64,000 nt of DNA. Origin: Modestobacter italicus (GTDB taxonomy: Bacteria > Actinomycetota > Actinomycetes > Mycobacteriales > Geodermatophilaceae). Every line of letters starts with the position of its first letter. Position 1 is the stretch's first letter. The DNA lies in contig NC_017955.1 in NCBI RefSeq assembly GCF_000306785.1, positions 496,001 through 560,000 on the forward strand, in the 5' to 3' direction. The position numbers and the translations under genes are program-made. Under the pieces are notes generated by a model, which had not been told where the DNA came from, made no database searches, and saw nothing but the letters and a program-made list of their open reading frames with translations. This document shows, piece after piece, positions 40,346 through 49,073 of this stretch.

Positions 40346-40367
40346 TGGTCCTCCTCGGGCCGGGCGC

Positions 40368-40386
40368 CGATACCTCCAGGGTATCG
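40368..40386. promoter_or_regulatory. LysR-type operator (ATAC-N7-GTAT)
   Basis: CGATACC-TCCAG-GGTATCG is a perfect 7+7 dyad containing ATAC-N7-GTAT and the T-N11-A core of LysR-type regulators. It lies between the LysR gene (start 40345) and the SDR gene (start 40442). Confidence 0.8.
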
Positions 40387-40441
40387 CTCAGGACCGAGGT
40401 GGTCGTGGACCGCCGGGTGCCCCGCGCCGACGATCGATCCC

Positions 40442-41173
40442 ATGAGGGAGAAGAGGACGGCCCTGGTCACCGGGGCGAACAAGGGCATCGGCTACGAGAT
40501 CGCGGCAGGGCTGGGCGCGCTGGGCTGGAGCGTCGGGGTCGGCGCGCGCGACGAGGCGCGGCGGGAGGCGGCGGTGGCCCGGCTGCAGGAGGCGGGGGTC
40601 GACGCGTTCGGCGTCCCGCTGGACGTCACCGACGACGGGAGCGTCACCGCGGCGGCCCGGCTGCTCGAGGAGCGCGGCGGCGGGCTGGACGCCCTGGTCA
40701 ACAACGCCGGCATCACCGGCGGCGGGCCGCAGCAGCCGAGCACCGTCGACCCGGCGGTCATCCGGGCGGTCGTGGAGACCAACGTCATCGGCGTCGTCCG
40801 GGTGACCAACGCGGTGCTGCCGCTGCTGCGCCGCTCGGCGTCGCCGCGGATCGTGAACGTGTCCAGCACCGTGGGGTCGCTGACCCGGCAGTCCGGCCCG
40901 GGCGGGGAGGCCGCCGTGGGTCCGGTGGCCGCGGCCTACTCGCCGTCGAAGACGTTCCTGAACGCGGTCACGCTGCAGTACGTCCGGGAGCTGGCCGGCA
41001 CCGGGATCCTGGTCAACTGCGCGTGCCCGGGCTACGTCGCCACCGACCTCAACGGCTTCCGCGGCGTGCGCACCCCGGAGCAGGGGGCCGCGACCGCCAT
41101 CCGGCTGGCGACCCTGCCCGACGGCGGGCCCACCGGCGGGTTCTTCGAGGACGCCGGCGTCGTCCCCTGGTGA
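40442..41173 (+). CDS. Short-chain dehydrogenase/reductase
   Basis: 243 residues, classical SDR. TGANKGIGYEIA binds the nucleotide, NNAG is present (LVNNAGITGG), the catalytic Ser is in NVSSTVG, and YSPSK supplies the Y-x3-K pair. GARDEARR after the second strand with Arg favours NADPH. It resembles plant-type carbonyl/menthone reductases. Substrate unknown; it is controlled by the divergent LysR. Confidence 0.9.
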   Translation: MREKRTALVTGANKGIGYEIAAGLGALGWSVGVGARDEARREAAVARLQEAGVDAFGVPLDVTDDGSVTAAARLLEERGGGLDALVNNAGITGGGPQQPSTVDPAVIRAVVETNVIGVVRVTNAVLPLLRRSASPRIVNVSSTVGSLTRQSGPGGEAAVGPVAAAYSPSKTFLNAVTLQYVRELAGTGILVNCACPGYVATDLNGFRGVRTPEQGAATAIRLATLPDGGPTGGFFEDAGVVPW

Positions 41174-41191
41174 GGCGCCCGGGACGCCGAC

Positions 41192-41225
41192 GGGCCGCCG
41201 GCCCCCCGAGGGGGACCGGCGGCCC
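41192..41225. terminator. Bidirectional terminator between SDR and binding-protein genes
   Basis: GGGCCGCCGG and CCGGCGGCCC form a perfect 10-bp stem, with an inner CCCC/GGGG pairing, between the convergent stops at 41173 and 41242. Confidence 0.75.
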
Positions 41226-41241
41226 GGGTGGCGCGGGTCGA

Positions 41242-42594
41242 CTACTCGACGGACTCCTCGTCCGGGATGCCGTTGGCCGGCGGGGTGCTGGCGTCGCCGT
41301 CGAACTCGGTGATGTCGGCGTCACCGATGTCGGTCTGCTGCACCGGCCGGACCTCCTCCGTGCTGGTCCCGGTGATGCGGCTGATGGACATCCCGCTGGT
41401 GCCCATGTGGCTGTCCTCGGAGTAGCGGAACGGCGCGAGGACCGGACCCTCCCAGTCGCCGCCCGCCTGCTGGATGGCGTCGACCAGGCCGTCGCGGGTC
41501 GGGTTCTGCCCGGCCGCCTGGAGCGCCTGCACGGTGGTGTAGGCCTGCGCCATGCCGTAGATGCGGTAGTTGGTCAGCTCGCCCTCCTGGCCGGACTCGT
41601 CCCACACCTGCTGGAACAGCTGCACCCACGGGTTGTCCGGCTCGTCGACCGTCGGCAGGTAGTCGGTGGTCAGCGTGCCGTCGAGCACGCTGGCGTCGGT
41701 CACCTTGCCCTGCGAGAAGTTGTTGAGCAGCGAGCCCACCAGCGCCGGGTCGGACCCCACGTTGGAGTAGAACCACTGCGGGTCGTACCCCAGCTGCAGT
41801 GCCGTGAGCTGCGACAGCGCCGTGTAGCTGGGCACGTTGAAGCCGACGACGAAGTCCGCTCCGGCGGCCTGCAGCGCGGCGATCTGCGGGCCGACGTTGG
41901 TGTTGCCGGGGGTGTAGCGCTCCGCGGCGACGACCTGGTCGTCGATGTACTCGCGGATGCCCTTCTCGCCGTCCTCGCCGAAGTCGTCGTCCTGGAGGAA
42001 GAGCCCGACCTTGGCGTCGGGGAACTCGTCGGCGATGTACTGCCCGATGATCTTCCCTTCGCTCTCGTAGTCGGTCTGCCAGCCGAAGGTGTACGGGTTC
42101 GTCTCCGGGTCCTCGCCCCACAGCAGCGAGCCGGAGGAGACGAACAGGTCGGGCACGCCCTCGCTGTTGAGGAAGTCCAGCACGGCGCTGTGCGTCGGCG
42201 TGCCGAGGCCGCCGACGATGGCGAAGACCTCGTCCTCGAGCACCAGCTGGTTGACGACCTGGCTGGTGTTCGTCGGGTTGTAGGCGTCGTCGCGGTAGAC
42301 GTACTCGATCGACCGGCCGTTCACCCCGCCGTTCTTGTTGACGTAGTCGTAGTAGGCGGTGGCGCCGGTCGGGATCTCGCTGTAGCCGGGCGCGGCCACG
42401 CCAGTCAGCGGGAAGTGCGCGCCGAGCTTGATGGAGTTCTCGGTGATGCCGATGTCGGAGGCCTCGTTGGCGGCGGTGTCCCCGCCGCCGCCCCCGTCGC
42501 CGCCGTCGTCGCTGCTCCCGCCGCAGGCGGCGAGGGTGGAGGCGACGGTGGCTGCGGCCAGGACGGTCACGAGACGCCGGGAGGATCTGGGCAA
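41242..42594 (-). CDS. ABC transporter substrate-binding lipoprotein, branched-chain amino acid type
   Basis: 450 residues. The signal peptide ends with lipobox STLAAC (lipidated Cys 24), followed by a Gly/Asp-rich linker and a type I periplasmic-binding fold (LivJ-like) opening IKLGAHFPLTGVAAPGYSEI. VFAIVGGLGTPTHSAVLDFL and FVVGFNVPSYTAL are typical positions. Start TTG at 42594 fits GAGGAG five bases upstream. Last gene of the livGFHM-like operon. The ligand could be amino acids, amides or aromatic acids. Confidence 0.9.
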   Translation of the reverse strand: MPRSSRRLVTVLAAATVASTLAACGGSSDDGGDGGGGGDTAANEASDIGITENSIKLGAHFPLTGVAAPGYSEIPTGATAYYDYVNKNGGVNGRSIEYVYRDDAYNPTNTSQVVNQLVLEDEVFAIVGGLGTPTHSAVLDFLNSEGVPDLFVSSGSLLWGEDPETNPYTFGWQTDYESEGKIIGQYIADEFPDAKVGLFLQDDDFGEDGEKGIREYIDDQVVAAERYTPGNTNVGPQIAALQAAGADFVVGFNVPSYTALSQLTALQLGYDPQWFYSNVGSDPALVGSLLNNFSQGKVTDASVLDGTLTTDYLPTVDEPDNPWVQLFQQVWDESGQEGELTNYRIYGMAQAYTTVQALQAAGQNPTRDGLVDAIQQAGGDWEGPVLAPFRYSEDSHMGTSGMSISRITGTSTEEVRPVQQTDIGDADITEFDGDASTPPANGIPDEESVE

Positions 42595-42683
42595 CGGTGC
42601 TCCTCTTGTGCGGCCCGGGCGTCGTCGCCCGGGAGTCGGTGGCGGGGAGGGAGGACGGGAGCGGTGGAGGCGTCGGGTCGTCC

Positions 42684-43841
42684 TCACCCCCTGCTCGCGC
42701 GGGCGGCCGTCCGCTTCGCGCGGCTGCCGAGCCAGCGGAGGCGGAGGGTGCCGACCAGGCCGGCGGGGGCGAAGATCATCGCCAGGACGAGCACCACGCC
42801 GTAGACGAACGGGGCCAGCTGCGCCGCCTCGGTGCTGTCCAGCCCCCAGCTGGTGCCCAGGTCGGTGACGTACGGCGGCAGGAACACCAGCAGCGCCGAG
42901 CCGAGCAGGGCGCCGACCAGGCTGCCCAGGCCACCGATGACGATGGCGGTGAGCAGGGACAGCGACAGCACCAGCGTGAAGCCGCTGGGGGCGGCGAGCC
43001 GGACGACGAGGGCGAGCACCCCGCCGGCGAGCCCGGCCGCGGCCGCGCTGACCACGAACGCGAGCACCCGCCACCGGCCGAGGTCGATCCCGGCCAGCTC
43101 GGCGGCGACCTCCTGGTCGCGCACCGCGCGCCAGGTGCGCCCGATCCGGCTGCGGACCAGGTTGGCCAGCAGGAAGTAGCTGATCAGCAGGCAGACCGCT
43201 CCGACGTAGGCCAGCCACTTGGTGTTCGTGGCCGGGTTGCCGGAGACGGTGTCGATGAAGCCCTCGAACCACTCGGGGGCGCGCGGCGCCCGCACCCGCA
43301 GGCCCTGGTCGCCGCCGAGCGTCCCGTTGAAGTAGACGGCCAGGCCGGGCAGGCCGACCGCCAGCGCCAGCGTCGCGCCGGCCAGGTAGGGGCCGTGCAG
43401 CCGGGCGGCGGCGACGCCCACCAGGGCGCCGACCAGGATCGCCACCACGATGGAGGCCAGCAGCACGACCGGCAGCGGCAGCGGCTCGTCGGCGGAGAGG
43501 AACAGCGCCGTCGTGTAGGCCCCGACCGCCATCAGCGCGCCGTGGCCGAGGGAGATCTGGCCGTTCATCCCGGTCAGCACGGTCAGCCCGCCGGCGGCGA
43601 TGGCGTAGTAGCTCAGCGTCGCCAGCTGCGAGTTGGTGAAGGGGTCGGTGACCTCCAGCAGGACGACGACGGCCACCGCGGCGGCGGCCAGGAGCACGAG
43701 GTGGCGCAGCAGCGTCGACCGGGGGAGGAGGGTCCGGCCGGTGGACGACGGGGCCGAGCTGGCGTTGGCCGCCGCGGTCGCCGTCGACGGGGCCTCGTCG
43801 GTGGCTGCGCCGGCGGCGGCAGGGCTCTGCAGGTCGCTCAT
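42684..43841 (-). CDS. Branched-chain amino acid-type ABC permease (LivM-like)
   Basis: 385 residues with about ten helices. NGQISLGHGALMAVGAYTTA is the LivM signature, and the coupling helix region has RTWRAVRDQEVAAELAGIDL. An Ala-rich polar N-terminal tail of about 45 residues precedes the first helix. Pairs with LivH in the membrane. It starts two bases before the end of livH's stop region (overlap-free gap of 2). Confidence 0.9.
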   Translation of the reverse strand: MSDLQSPAAAGAATDEAPSTATAAANASSAPSSTGRTLLPRSTLLRHLVLLAAAAVAVVVLLEVTDPFTNSQLATLSYYAIAAGGLTVLTGMNGQISLGHGALMAVGAYTTALFLSADEPLPLPVVLLASIVVAILVGALVGVAAARLHGPYLAGATLALAVGLPGLAVYFNGTLGGDQGLRVRAPRAPEWFEGFIDTVSGNPATNTKWLAYVGAVCLLISYFLLANLVRSRIGRTWRAVRDQEVAAELAGIDLGRWRVLAFVVSAAAAGLAGGVLALVVRLAAPSGFTLVLSLSLLTAIVIGGLGSLVGALLGSALLVFLPPYVTDLGTSWGLDSTEAAQLAPFVYGVVLVLAMIFAPAGLVGTLRLRWLGSRAKRTAARASRG

Positions 43842-43843
43842 GG

Positions 43844-44728
43844 TCAGGCCCTCCGAGCCGTGGTGCTGGCGAACAGGCCACCGGGGCGGACGAGCAGGAC
43901 GACCATGAGGATCACCAGCGCCGCGACGTTGACCAGCGAGCTGCCGCGCTCGACGTAGCCACTGACGTAGCTCAGCGCCAGGCCGAGGACCAGGCCGCCG
44001 ACGATCGCCCCGACCGGGGAGTCCAGCCCGCCCAGGATCGCGGCGACGAAGCCGAAGACGATCAGGCTGTCCATGTAGGCGGGGTAGACGAACTCGCCGC
44101 CGGCGATGAGCAGCCCGGCCAGCGACCCGACCACGGCGGCCAGCGCCCAGCCGAGGGTGAGCATCCGGCCGACCCGGACGCCGAGCAGCCGAGCCACCTC
44201 CTGGCCGAACGCCGCGGCGCGCATCGCCAGCCCGACACGCGTGTAGCGGAACAGCACGACCAGCAGCGCCATGACCACCAGCACCGAGCCGATCACGTAC
44301 AGGCTGGTGGGGGTCAGCGCGATCCGGGCGTCGCCGACCTGGAAGCCCTCGAGGCCGAAGGGGGTCGGGAAGGACTGGAACGACGAGCCGAAGACGATCG
44401 CGATCGCGGCTTGGATGGCGACGAAGAGGCCGAGGGCGACGATGACGGCGTTGAGCTCCGGGCCGCCCTCGACCGGCCGGATGACGACCCGCTCGACCAC
44501 GGCCCCCAGCACGAAGCCCGAGACCAGCGCGACGACCAGCGCGACCCAGTAGGACTGCCCGGCCTGGATGAGCGCCAGGGCGATGAAGGTGGTGGCGGCC
44601 GCCATCGACCCCTGGGCGAAGTTCACGATCCGGGTGGACCGCCAGATCAGCACCAGGGCGAGGGCGAAGGCCGCGTAGACCATGCCCTCGGTCAGCCCGG
44701 TGAGGGTGACGTTCACGAAGTACTGCAC
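43844..44728 (-). CDS. Branched-chain amino acid-type ABC permease (LivH-like)
   Basis: 294 residues with about eight helices. Landmarks are GLTEGMVYAAFALALVLIWR, VNFAQGSMA (LivH hallmark), and GLAMRAAAFGQEVARLLGVR at the ATPase-coupling loop, followed by ILGGLDSPVGAIVGG. Forms the membrane channel together with LivM. GTG start at 44728. Confidence 0.9.
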   Translation of the reverse strand: MQYFVNVTLTGLTEGMVYAAFALALVLIWRSTRIVNFAQGSMAAATTFIALALIQAGQSYWVALVVALVSGFVLGAVVERVVIRPVEGGPELNAVIVALGLFVAIQAAIAIVFGSSFQSFPTPFGLEGFQVGDARIALTPTSLYVIGSVLVVMALLVVLFRYTRVGLAMRAAAFGQEVARLLGVRVGRMLTLGWALAAVVGSLAGLLIAGGEFVYPAYMDSLIVFGFVAAILGGLDSPVGAIVGGLVLGLALSYVSGYVERGSSLVNVAALVILMVVLLVRPGGLFASTTARRA

Positions 44729-44766
44729 GGGAGAGGGGCCTTCCTGGTGGTGCGGAGGGGCGGAGG

Positions 44767-45534
44767 TCAGAAGCCCAGGTAGGCGTGCCGGAGGTCCTCG
44801 TCGGCCATCAACGTCCGGGCGGAGTCGGTGACGACGACGCGGCCGAGGTTGAGCACGACGCCGACGTCGGCCACGGACAGGGCGCTGCGCGCGTTCTGCT
44901 CGACCAGCAGCACCGACAGCCCCTCGGCGTCCACGAGCCGGCGGAGCAGGCCGAAGATCTGCGCCACGATGCGCGGTGCCAGCCCCAGGGAGGGCTCGTC
45001 GAGCAGCAGCACCCGCGGCTGGGCGAGCAGGGCGCGGCCGATCACCAGCATCTGCCGCTCGCCGCCGGACAGGACGTGCGCCGGCTGGTCGCGCCGCTCG
45101 GCGATCCGCGGGAAGAGGTCGTAGATGCGGTCGAACTCGCTGCGGGCGACCTTGCCCCGGAACAGCGACCCGACCCGCAGGTTCTCGTCGACGGTGAGCT
45201 CGGCGATGACGCCACGCCCCTCGGGCACGTGCGCCATGCCCCGCCCGACCATCGACTCCACCGGTGCCGACGTGATGTCCTCGCCGTCCAGGGTGACCCG
45301 GCCGGAGACGCAGCGGACCAGGCCGCTGACGGTTCGCAGCAGCGTCGTCTTGCCCGCGCCGTTGGCACCGAGCACGGCGGTGATCCGGCCGGCCTCGGCG
45401 CTCAGCGTCACGCCGTCCAGGGCGCGCACCGCGCCGTAGGCGCTGGTGAGGTCCTCCACCTGCAGCAGCGCCGCGCCCGGGGTGCCCCCCGGAGTGCGCA
45501 CGGCAGTGCTGCCGTGCCCGCCGGTGTCAGCCAC
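44767..45534 (-). CDS. ABC transporter ATPase (LivF-like)
   Basis: 255 residues. Walker A GANGAGKT, the LivF landmark GMAHVPEGRGVIAELTVDEN, signature LSGGERQML and Walker B VLLLDEPSLGLAP are all present. The N-terminal extension of about 25 residues is Gly/Thr-rich. Forms the ATPase pair with LivG; the GTG start overlaps the end of livG by 8 bp. Confidence 0.92.
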   Translation of the reverse strand: MADTGGHGSTAVRTPGGTPGAALLQVEDLTSAYGAVRALDGVTLSAEAGRITAVLGANGAGKTTLLRTVSGLVRCVSGRVTLDGEDITSAPVESMVGRGMAHVPEGRGVIAELTVDENLRVGSLFRGKVARSEFDRIYDLFPRIAERRDQPAHVLSGGERQMLVIGRALLAQPRVLLLDEPSLGLAPRIVAQIFGLLRRLVDAEGLSVLLVEQNARSALSVADVGVVLNLGRVVVTDSARTLMADEDLRHAYLGF

Positions 45535-46447
45535 GGTGGCGTCCTCCGTCGGTCGCCGACGGCTCCCCGGCGGCCGGGACCTCCACGTCGTCGCCCAGGT
45601 AGGCCTCGGTGACCGCCGGGTCGGCCTGGACCTCGGCGGGTGTGCCGGCCGAGATCTGCTTGCCGGAGTCCAGCACGGTGATCCGGTCGCAGACCCGCAT
45701 GACCAGGTCCATGTGGTGCTCGACCAGCAGCACGCTCATGCGCCCGGACAGCCGGCGGATCAGCTCGCCGAGCTCGTGCATCTCGTCCTCGCCCAGCCCG
45801 CTGGCCGGCTCGTCGAGCAGCAGCAGCTCGGGTTCGGCGACCAGGGCGCGGGCCAGCGCGACCCGCTTCTGCACCGGGTAGGGGAGCCCGCCGGGGTACC
45901 GGCCGGCGAACCCCTCGGCGTCCAGGTCGGCCAGGGCGGCGGTGGCGCGCGCCCGCAGCTCGCGCTCGTCGCGGTCGGAGCGGGGCAGAGCGAGCAGGGC
46001 GGAGGCGAAGCCGGCCCGGGCGTGCCGGTGTGCACCGATCATGACGTTCTCCAGCACCGTCATGCCGGGGAACAGCCCCACGCCCTGCAGGGTCCGGGAG
46101 ATCCCGAGACCGGCGAGCTGGTGCGGGCGCAGGCGCCGCAGCGGCTTGCCGCGCCAGGTCATCGAGCCGGCGGTCGGCCGGACGATGCCGCAGGCGACGT
46201 TGAACAGTGTCGTCTTGCCCGCGCCGTTGGGCCCGATCAGGCCGTGCACCTGCCCCGGCTCCACCACGAGCGAGACGTCGGAGAGGGCGGTGACCCCGCC
46301 GAACGCCACCGAGATGCCGGTCATCTCCAACCGGGACGACGGGGCTCCCGCGGTGGTCCGGTCCAGCGCGGTGCTGCCTGCAGTCGGGGTCGGCTGCGCC
46401 AACGGGCCCACGGCTCCCTTGCCTCGGGTTCCCCGACCGCCGGGCAT
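45527..46447 (-). CDS. ABC transporter ATPase (LivG-like)
   Basis: 306 residues if started at ATG 46447. The domain proper begins about 45 residues in (MTGISVAFGGVTALSDVSLV). Walker A GPNGAGKTT, GISRTLQGVGLFPGMTVLEN, and Walker B ELLLLDEPASGLGEDE are clear; the LivG signature loop is LPYPVQKRVALARAL in place of the usual LSYGQQ-type sequence. Start is uncertain: a GTG at 46411 behind an AGGCAAGGGAG purine run is an alternative. First gene of a five-gene transport operon, divergent from a PucR regulator. Confidence 0.88.
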   Translation of the reverse strand: MPGGRGTRGKGAVGPLAQPTPTAGSTALDRTTAGAPSSRLEMTGISVAFGGVTALSDVSLVVEPGQVHGLIGPNGAGKTTLFNVACGIVRPTAGSMTWRGKPLRRLRPHQLAGLGISRTLQGVGLFPGMTVLENVMIGAHRHARAGFASALLALPRSDRDERELRARATAALADLDAEGFAGRYPGGLPYPVQKRVALARALVAEPELLLLDEPASGLGEDEMHELGELIRRLSGRMSVLLVEHHMDLVMRVCDRITVLDSGKQISAGTPAEVQADPAVTEAYLGDDVEVPAAGEPSATDGGRHRG

Positions 46448-46523
46448 GCCGCGGCGGACGGGCGTCGGGTGGCCCCGACCCGTCGAGACTGCGGTCCGGT
46501 GAGTGCGGTCACAATGGGCGGGC

Positions 46524-46553
46524 AGCACAGCGATCACCCAGATGGACTGTGCT
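46524..46553. promoter_or_regulatory. Inverted repeat between liv operon and PucR gene
   Basis: AGCACAG-N16-CTGTGCT, a perfect 7+7 dyad in the 135-bp divergent region. Its position suits a regulator of one or both transcripts, possibly the PucR protein itself. Confidence 0.45.
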
Positions 46554-46582
46554 CTGTGCGGTGAGTCACAAAGGGGTGGCAG

Positions 46583-47785
46583 GTGCAACCGTTCCGGTCC
46601 GAGGTGGCCGCGAGGCTGGCAGAGCTCGCGCCACCGCTGCTCGACCAGCTCGACGACATGACCGCGCGGATGATCGGCATCCTCGAGCGCAGCGAGGACA
46701 GCTACTCCCACCAGGGGCCGGGTGTGGTCGGCGAGCTGTTCGCATCGACCCGGGCCAACCTCGAGCGCGGGGTGCGCACGCTGATGGGCCACGCCGAGGA
46801 CGGCGGGCGCGCCGCCCTGGACGCGGCCCGCGAGGTGGGCCGCCGCCGCGCCGCGCAGGGCGTGCCGCTGGAGACGGTGCTGCGGGCCTACCGGCTCGGT
46901 GGCCAGGTCACCTGGGAGGCGCTCCGGGCGTCGGCCCGCTGCACCGAGGCGCCCGGGGACAGCGACGTCCTGCTGGAGGTCGCGGGCTCGGTGTGGCACG
47001 TCAACGACGTGCAGTGCGCCGCCCTGGCCGAGGCCTACCGGGCCGAGGAGCGACGGCTGGCCGGCATCGACGACGAGGCCCGGCAGCAGGTGCTCGACGG
47101 CCTGCTCGGCGGCCGGGGCGGTGACCCGGTGTTCGTCCGGTCGGCGTCGGAGCTGCTGGCGCTCTCGCTCGACGGGCGGCTGGTCTGCGCGGTGGCACCG
47201 CCGGACGAGGCCGGCTCACCGACGCTGGCCGACCCCGCGGCGCGGCTTCTGGCGCGCGGCGTCCGCTCGGTGTGGGGCTGGCGCAGCGGTGCCCAGGTCG
47301 GCGTCGTCGCGCTGGGCACCCGCCCGGTCGCCGACGTGCTCGGCTGGCTGGCGGAGCAGGCGCAGGGCCCGGTCGGTGCCTCCCCGGTCGTGGAGGGCGC
47401 GGCGTTGGTGGCCGCGGCATGGCGGCTGGCGGACACCGCCGCCCGGACGCTGCCGGCGGGTCAGGCCCGGGTGGTCACCATCGACGACCGGCTGCCCGAG
47501 GCGCTGCTCAGCAGCTCCCCGGAGATCGCCGAGCGGCTGGTCGCGCAGTCGCTGGGCCGGCTGCTGGAGCTGCCGGGCGAGGAACGCGACGTGCTGCTGG
47601 GCACGCTGACCGCGTTCCTCGCCGCCGACGGCTCACCGACCCGGGCCGCGGAGGAGCTGTACTGCCACCGGAACACCGTGATGCACCGGCTGCGCCGGAT
47701 CGAGCAGGTCACCGGCCGCTCGGTGGCCGACCCCCGGGCCCGGCTGCTGTGGCAGCTGGCCCTGCTCGGCGCCGGTCAGCGGTGA
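46583..47785 (+). CDS. PucR/CdaR-family transcriptional regulator
   Basis: 400 residues. The N-terminal half has the helical sensor region of this group (AQGVPLETVLRAYRLGGQVTWEAL). The C-terminal helix-turn-helix (HTH_30) is ADGSPTRAAEELYCHRNTVM followed by HRLRRIEQVTG. Such proteins commonly control catabolic or uptake genes for purines, amino acids or sugars acids. Divergent from the liv-type transporter, which is its probable target. GTG at 46583 with AAGGGGTGG upstream. Confidence 0.88.
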   Translation: MQPFRSEVAARLAELAPPLLDQLDDMTARMIGILERSEDSYSHQGPGVVGELFASTRANLERGVRTLMGHAEDGGRAALDAAREVGRRRAAQGVPLETVLRAYRLGGQVTWEALRASARCTEAPGDSDVLLEVAGSVWHVNDVQCAALAEAYRAEERRLAGIDDEARQQVLDGLLGGRGGDPVFVRSASELLALSLDGRLVCAVAPPDEAGSPTLADPAARLLARGVRSVWGWRSGAQVGVVALGTRPVADVLGWLAEQAQGPVGASPVVEGAALVAAAWRLADTAARTLPAGQARVVTIDDRLPEALLSSSPEIAERLVAQSLGRLLELPGEERDVLLGTLTAFLAADGSPTRAAEELYCHRNTVMHRLRRIEQVTGRSVADPRARLLWQLALLGAGQR

Positions 47786-47796
47786 CCGATGGAGGA

Positions 47797-47845
47797 CCCC
47801 GTTCGCCCCACGCCTCGCACGCTCAGCGCGGGACCCTGAACGGGG
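47797..47845. terminator. Candidate terminator after the PucR gene
   Basis: CCCCGTTC (47797-47804) and GAACGGGG (47838-47845) form an 8-bp stem with a long loop, between convergent stops at 47785 and 47877. The loop length makes it a weaker case. Confidence 0.4.
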
Positions 47846-47876
47846 CCGGACGAGCCTCGTGCTGCGCGCCCTGCCT

Positions 47877-48110
47877 CTACTGCAGGTAGTTCTCGACCTG
47901 CGGCTCGGGGCGCGGGCTGGCCTCGTCCGGGTCCTCGCCGTACTGGCGCTTGGCGTCCCGCTGGCGCACCAGGTCCCAGAGCTGGTCGCGGTCCTCCTCG
48001 ATCTGGCGCAGCCGGGCGCGCTGCTCCTCGGTGTGCTCGCTGGCGTTGCGGATCGCGTGCTCCTCCTCCACCAGCGCGTCGATCTTGGCGTGGATGTCCT
48101 TGTCGTCCAT
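47877..48110 (-). CDS. DUF2630 family protein (77 aa)
   Basis: Short charged helical protein. MDDKDIHAKIDALVEEEHAI, then EEQRARLRQIEEDRDQLWDL and VRQRDAKRQYGEDPDEA match DUF2630, a small actinobacterial family of unknown function predicted to form a coiled coil or helical hairpin. Stand-alone gene. Confidence 0.88.
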   Translation of the reverse strand: MDDKDIHAKIDALVEEEHAIRNASEHTEEQRARLRQIEEDRDQLWDLVRQRDAKRQYGEDPDEASPRPEPQVENYLQ

Positions 48111-48155
48111 GGCCCCAGCTTGCCCTGTCCCGCCCGGCTCTGCGCCTGCGGTCGG

Positions 48156-49073
48156 TCAGGCCCCCTCGGGGACCCAGCCCTCGACGAACGCGGCCAGCCG
48201 CCGGGTCACCGCACCGCCGGCGCGGCCGAGCGCGAGCAGCGCCGTCCGGTCCAGCGGCACCCGCACCGGCCGGCGACCCGCGGACGCCGTCCGGACGGCG
48301 TGCCCGTCGGCGACCAGGTCGGCCCACGGCCGGGCCAGCTGGGCGCGGACCCGGTCCAGGGCCGCGGCCGTCGGGCCGGCGTTGCCCTCGACCAGCGCGG
48401 TCACGAACGCCGGGTCGCTGCCGACCACCCGGGTCCCGTCGCGGAAGCTGCCCGCGGCGAGGGAGAGCGCGAGCGGTCCGGCCTGCCCGGCGGCGGCGGC
48501 GAGCGCGGCGGCCAGCAGGTGCGGGACGGCGCTGATCGCGGCGACCGCGTCGTCGTGCTCGGCGGCGGTCACCGGCACCACCTCGGCGCCGACGGACAGC
48601 GCGATCTCGGCGACCCGCAGCCAGCGCCGCAGGTCGGTGCCCGGTTCCAGGCACAGCGCCCAGCGCGCGCCGGTGAACAGCGCCGGGTCGACGGCGGTGT
48701 GACCGGACCGTTCGGTCCCGCACATCGGGTGCCCGCCGACGAAGCGGTCGCCGTGCGCGGCGCCGAGCTCGGCGAGCACCGGCACCTTCACCGATCCGAG
48801 GTCGGTGACGGTCGCGCCCGGGTCGATCCGCAGCCCGGTCAGCGCGCTGCCCATCACCGGCAGCGGCACGGCCAGGACGACGACGCCGGTGAGCTCCTGG
48901 CTGATCCGGACGCCCTGGTCCTCGGCGGCGTCCCGGGCCGCCGGGTCGACGTCCCACCCCGAGACCGGCCGGCCGGCGCCGGCGAGGGCGGCGGCCAGCG
49001 AGCCGCCGAGCTGGCCGAGGCCGACCACCGACACCGGCGGGGCGGGCATCGTCGGGACCGGGAAGCCGCTCAC
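48156..49073 (-). CDS. tyrA: Prephenate dehydrogenase
   Basis: 305 residues. VVGLGQLGGSLAAALAGAG is the NAD-binding loop, TDLGSVK and GGHPMCGTERSG are the hallmark substrate loops with the catalytic His, and AEHDDAVAAISAVPHLLAAA continues the prephenate dehydrogenase signature. Converts prephenate to 4-hydroxyphenylpyruvate in tyrosine synthesis. No ACT domain follows, so feedback control must differ or be absent. GTG overlaps the thioesterase stop (GTGA). Confidence 0.93.
   Translation of the reverse strand: MSGFPVPTMPAPPVSVVGLGQLGGSLAAALAGAGRPVSGWDVDPAARDAAEDQGVRISQELTGVVVLAVPLPVMGSALTGLRIDPGATVTDLGSVKVPVLAELGAAHGDRFVGGHPMCGTERSGHTAVDPALFTGARWALCLEPGTDLRRWLRVAEIALSVGAEVVPVTAAEHDDAVAAISAVPHLLAAALAAAAGQAGPLALSLAAGSFRDGTRVVGSDPAFVTALVEGNAGPTAAALDRVRAQLARPWADLVADGHAVRTASAGRRPVRVPLDRTALLALGRAGGAVTRRLAAFVEGWVPEGA

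Noticed and set aside
46448..46999. Upstream extension of the LivG gene to 46999
   Set aside because: The extension would overlap the first 400 bases of the PucR gene and its translation has no ABC features; the real start is at or below 46447.
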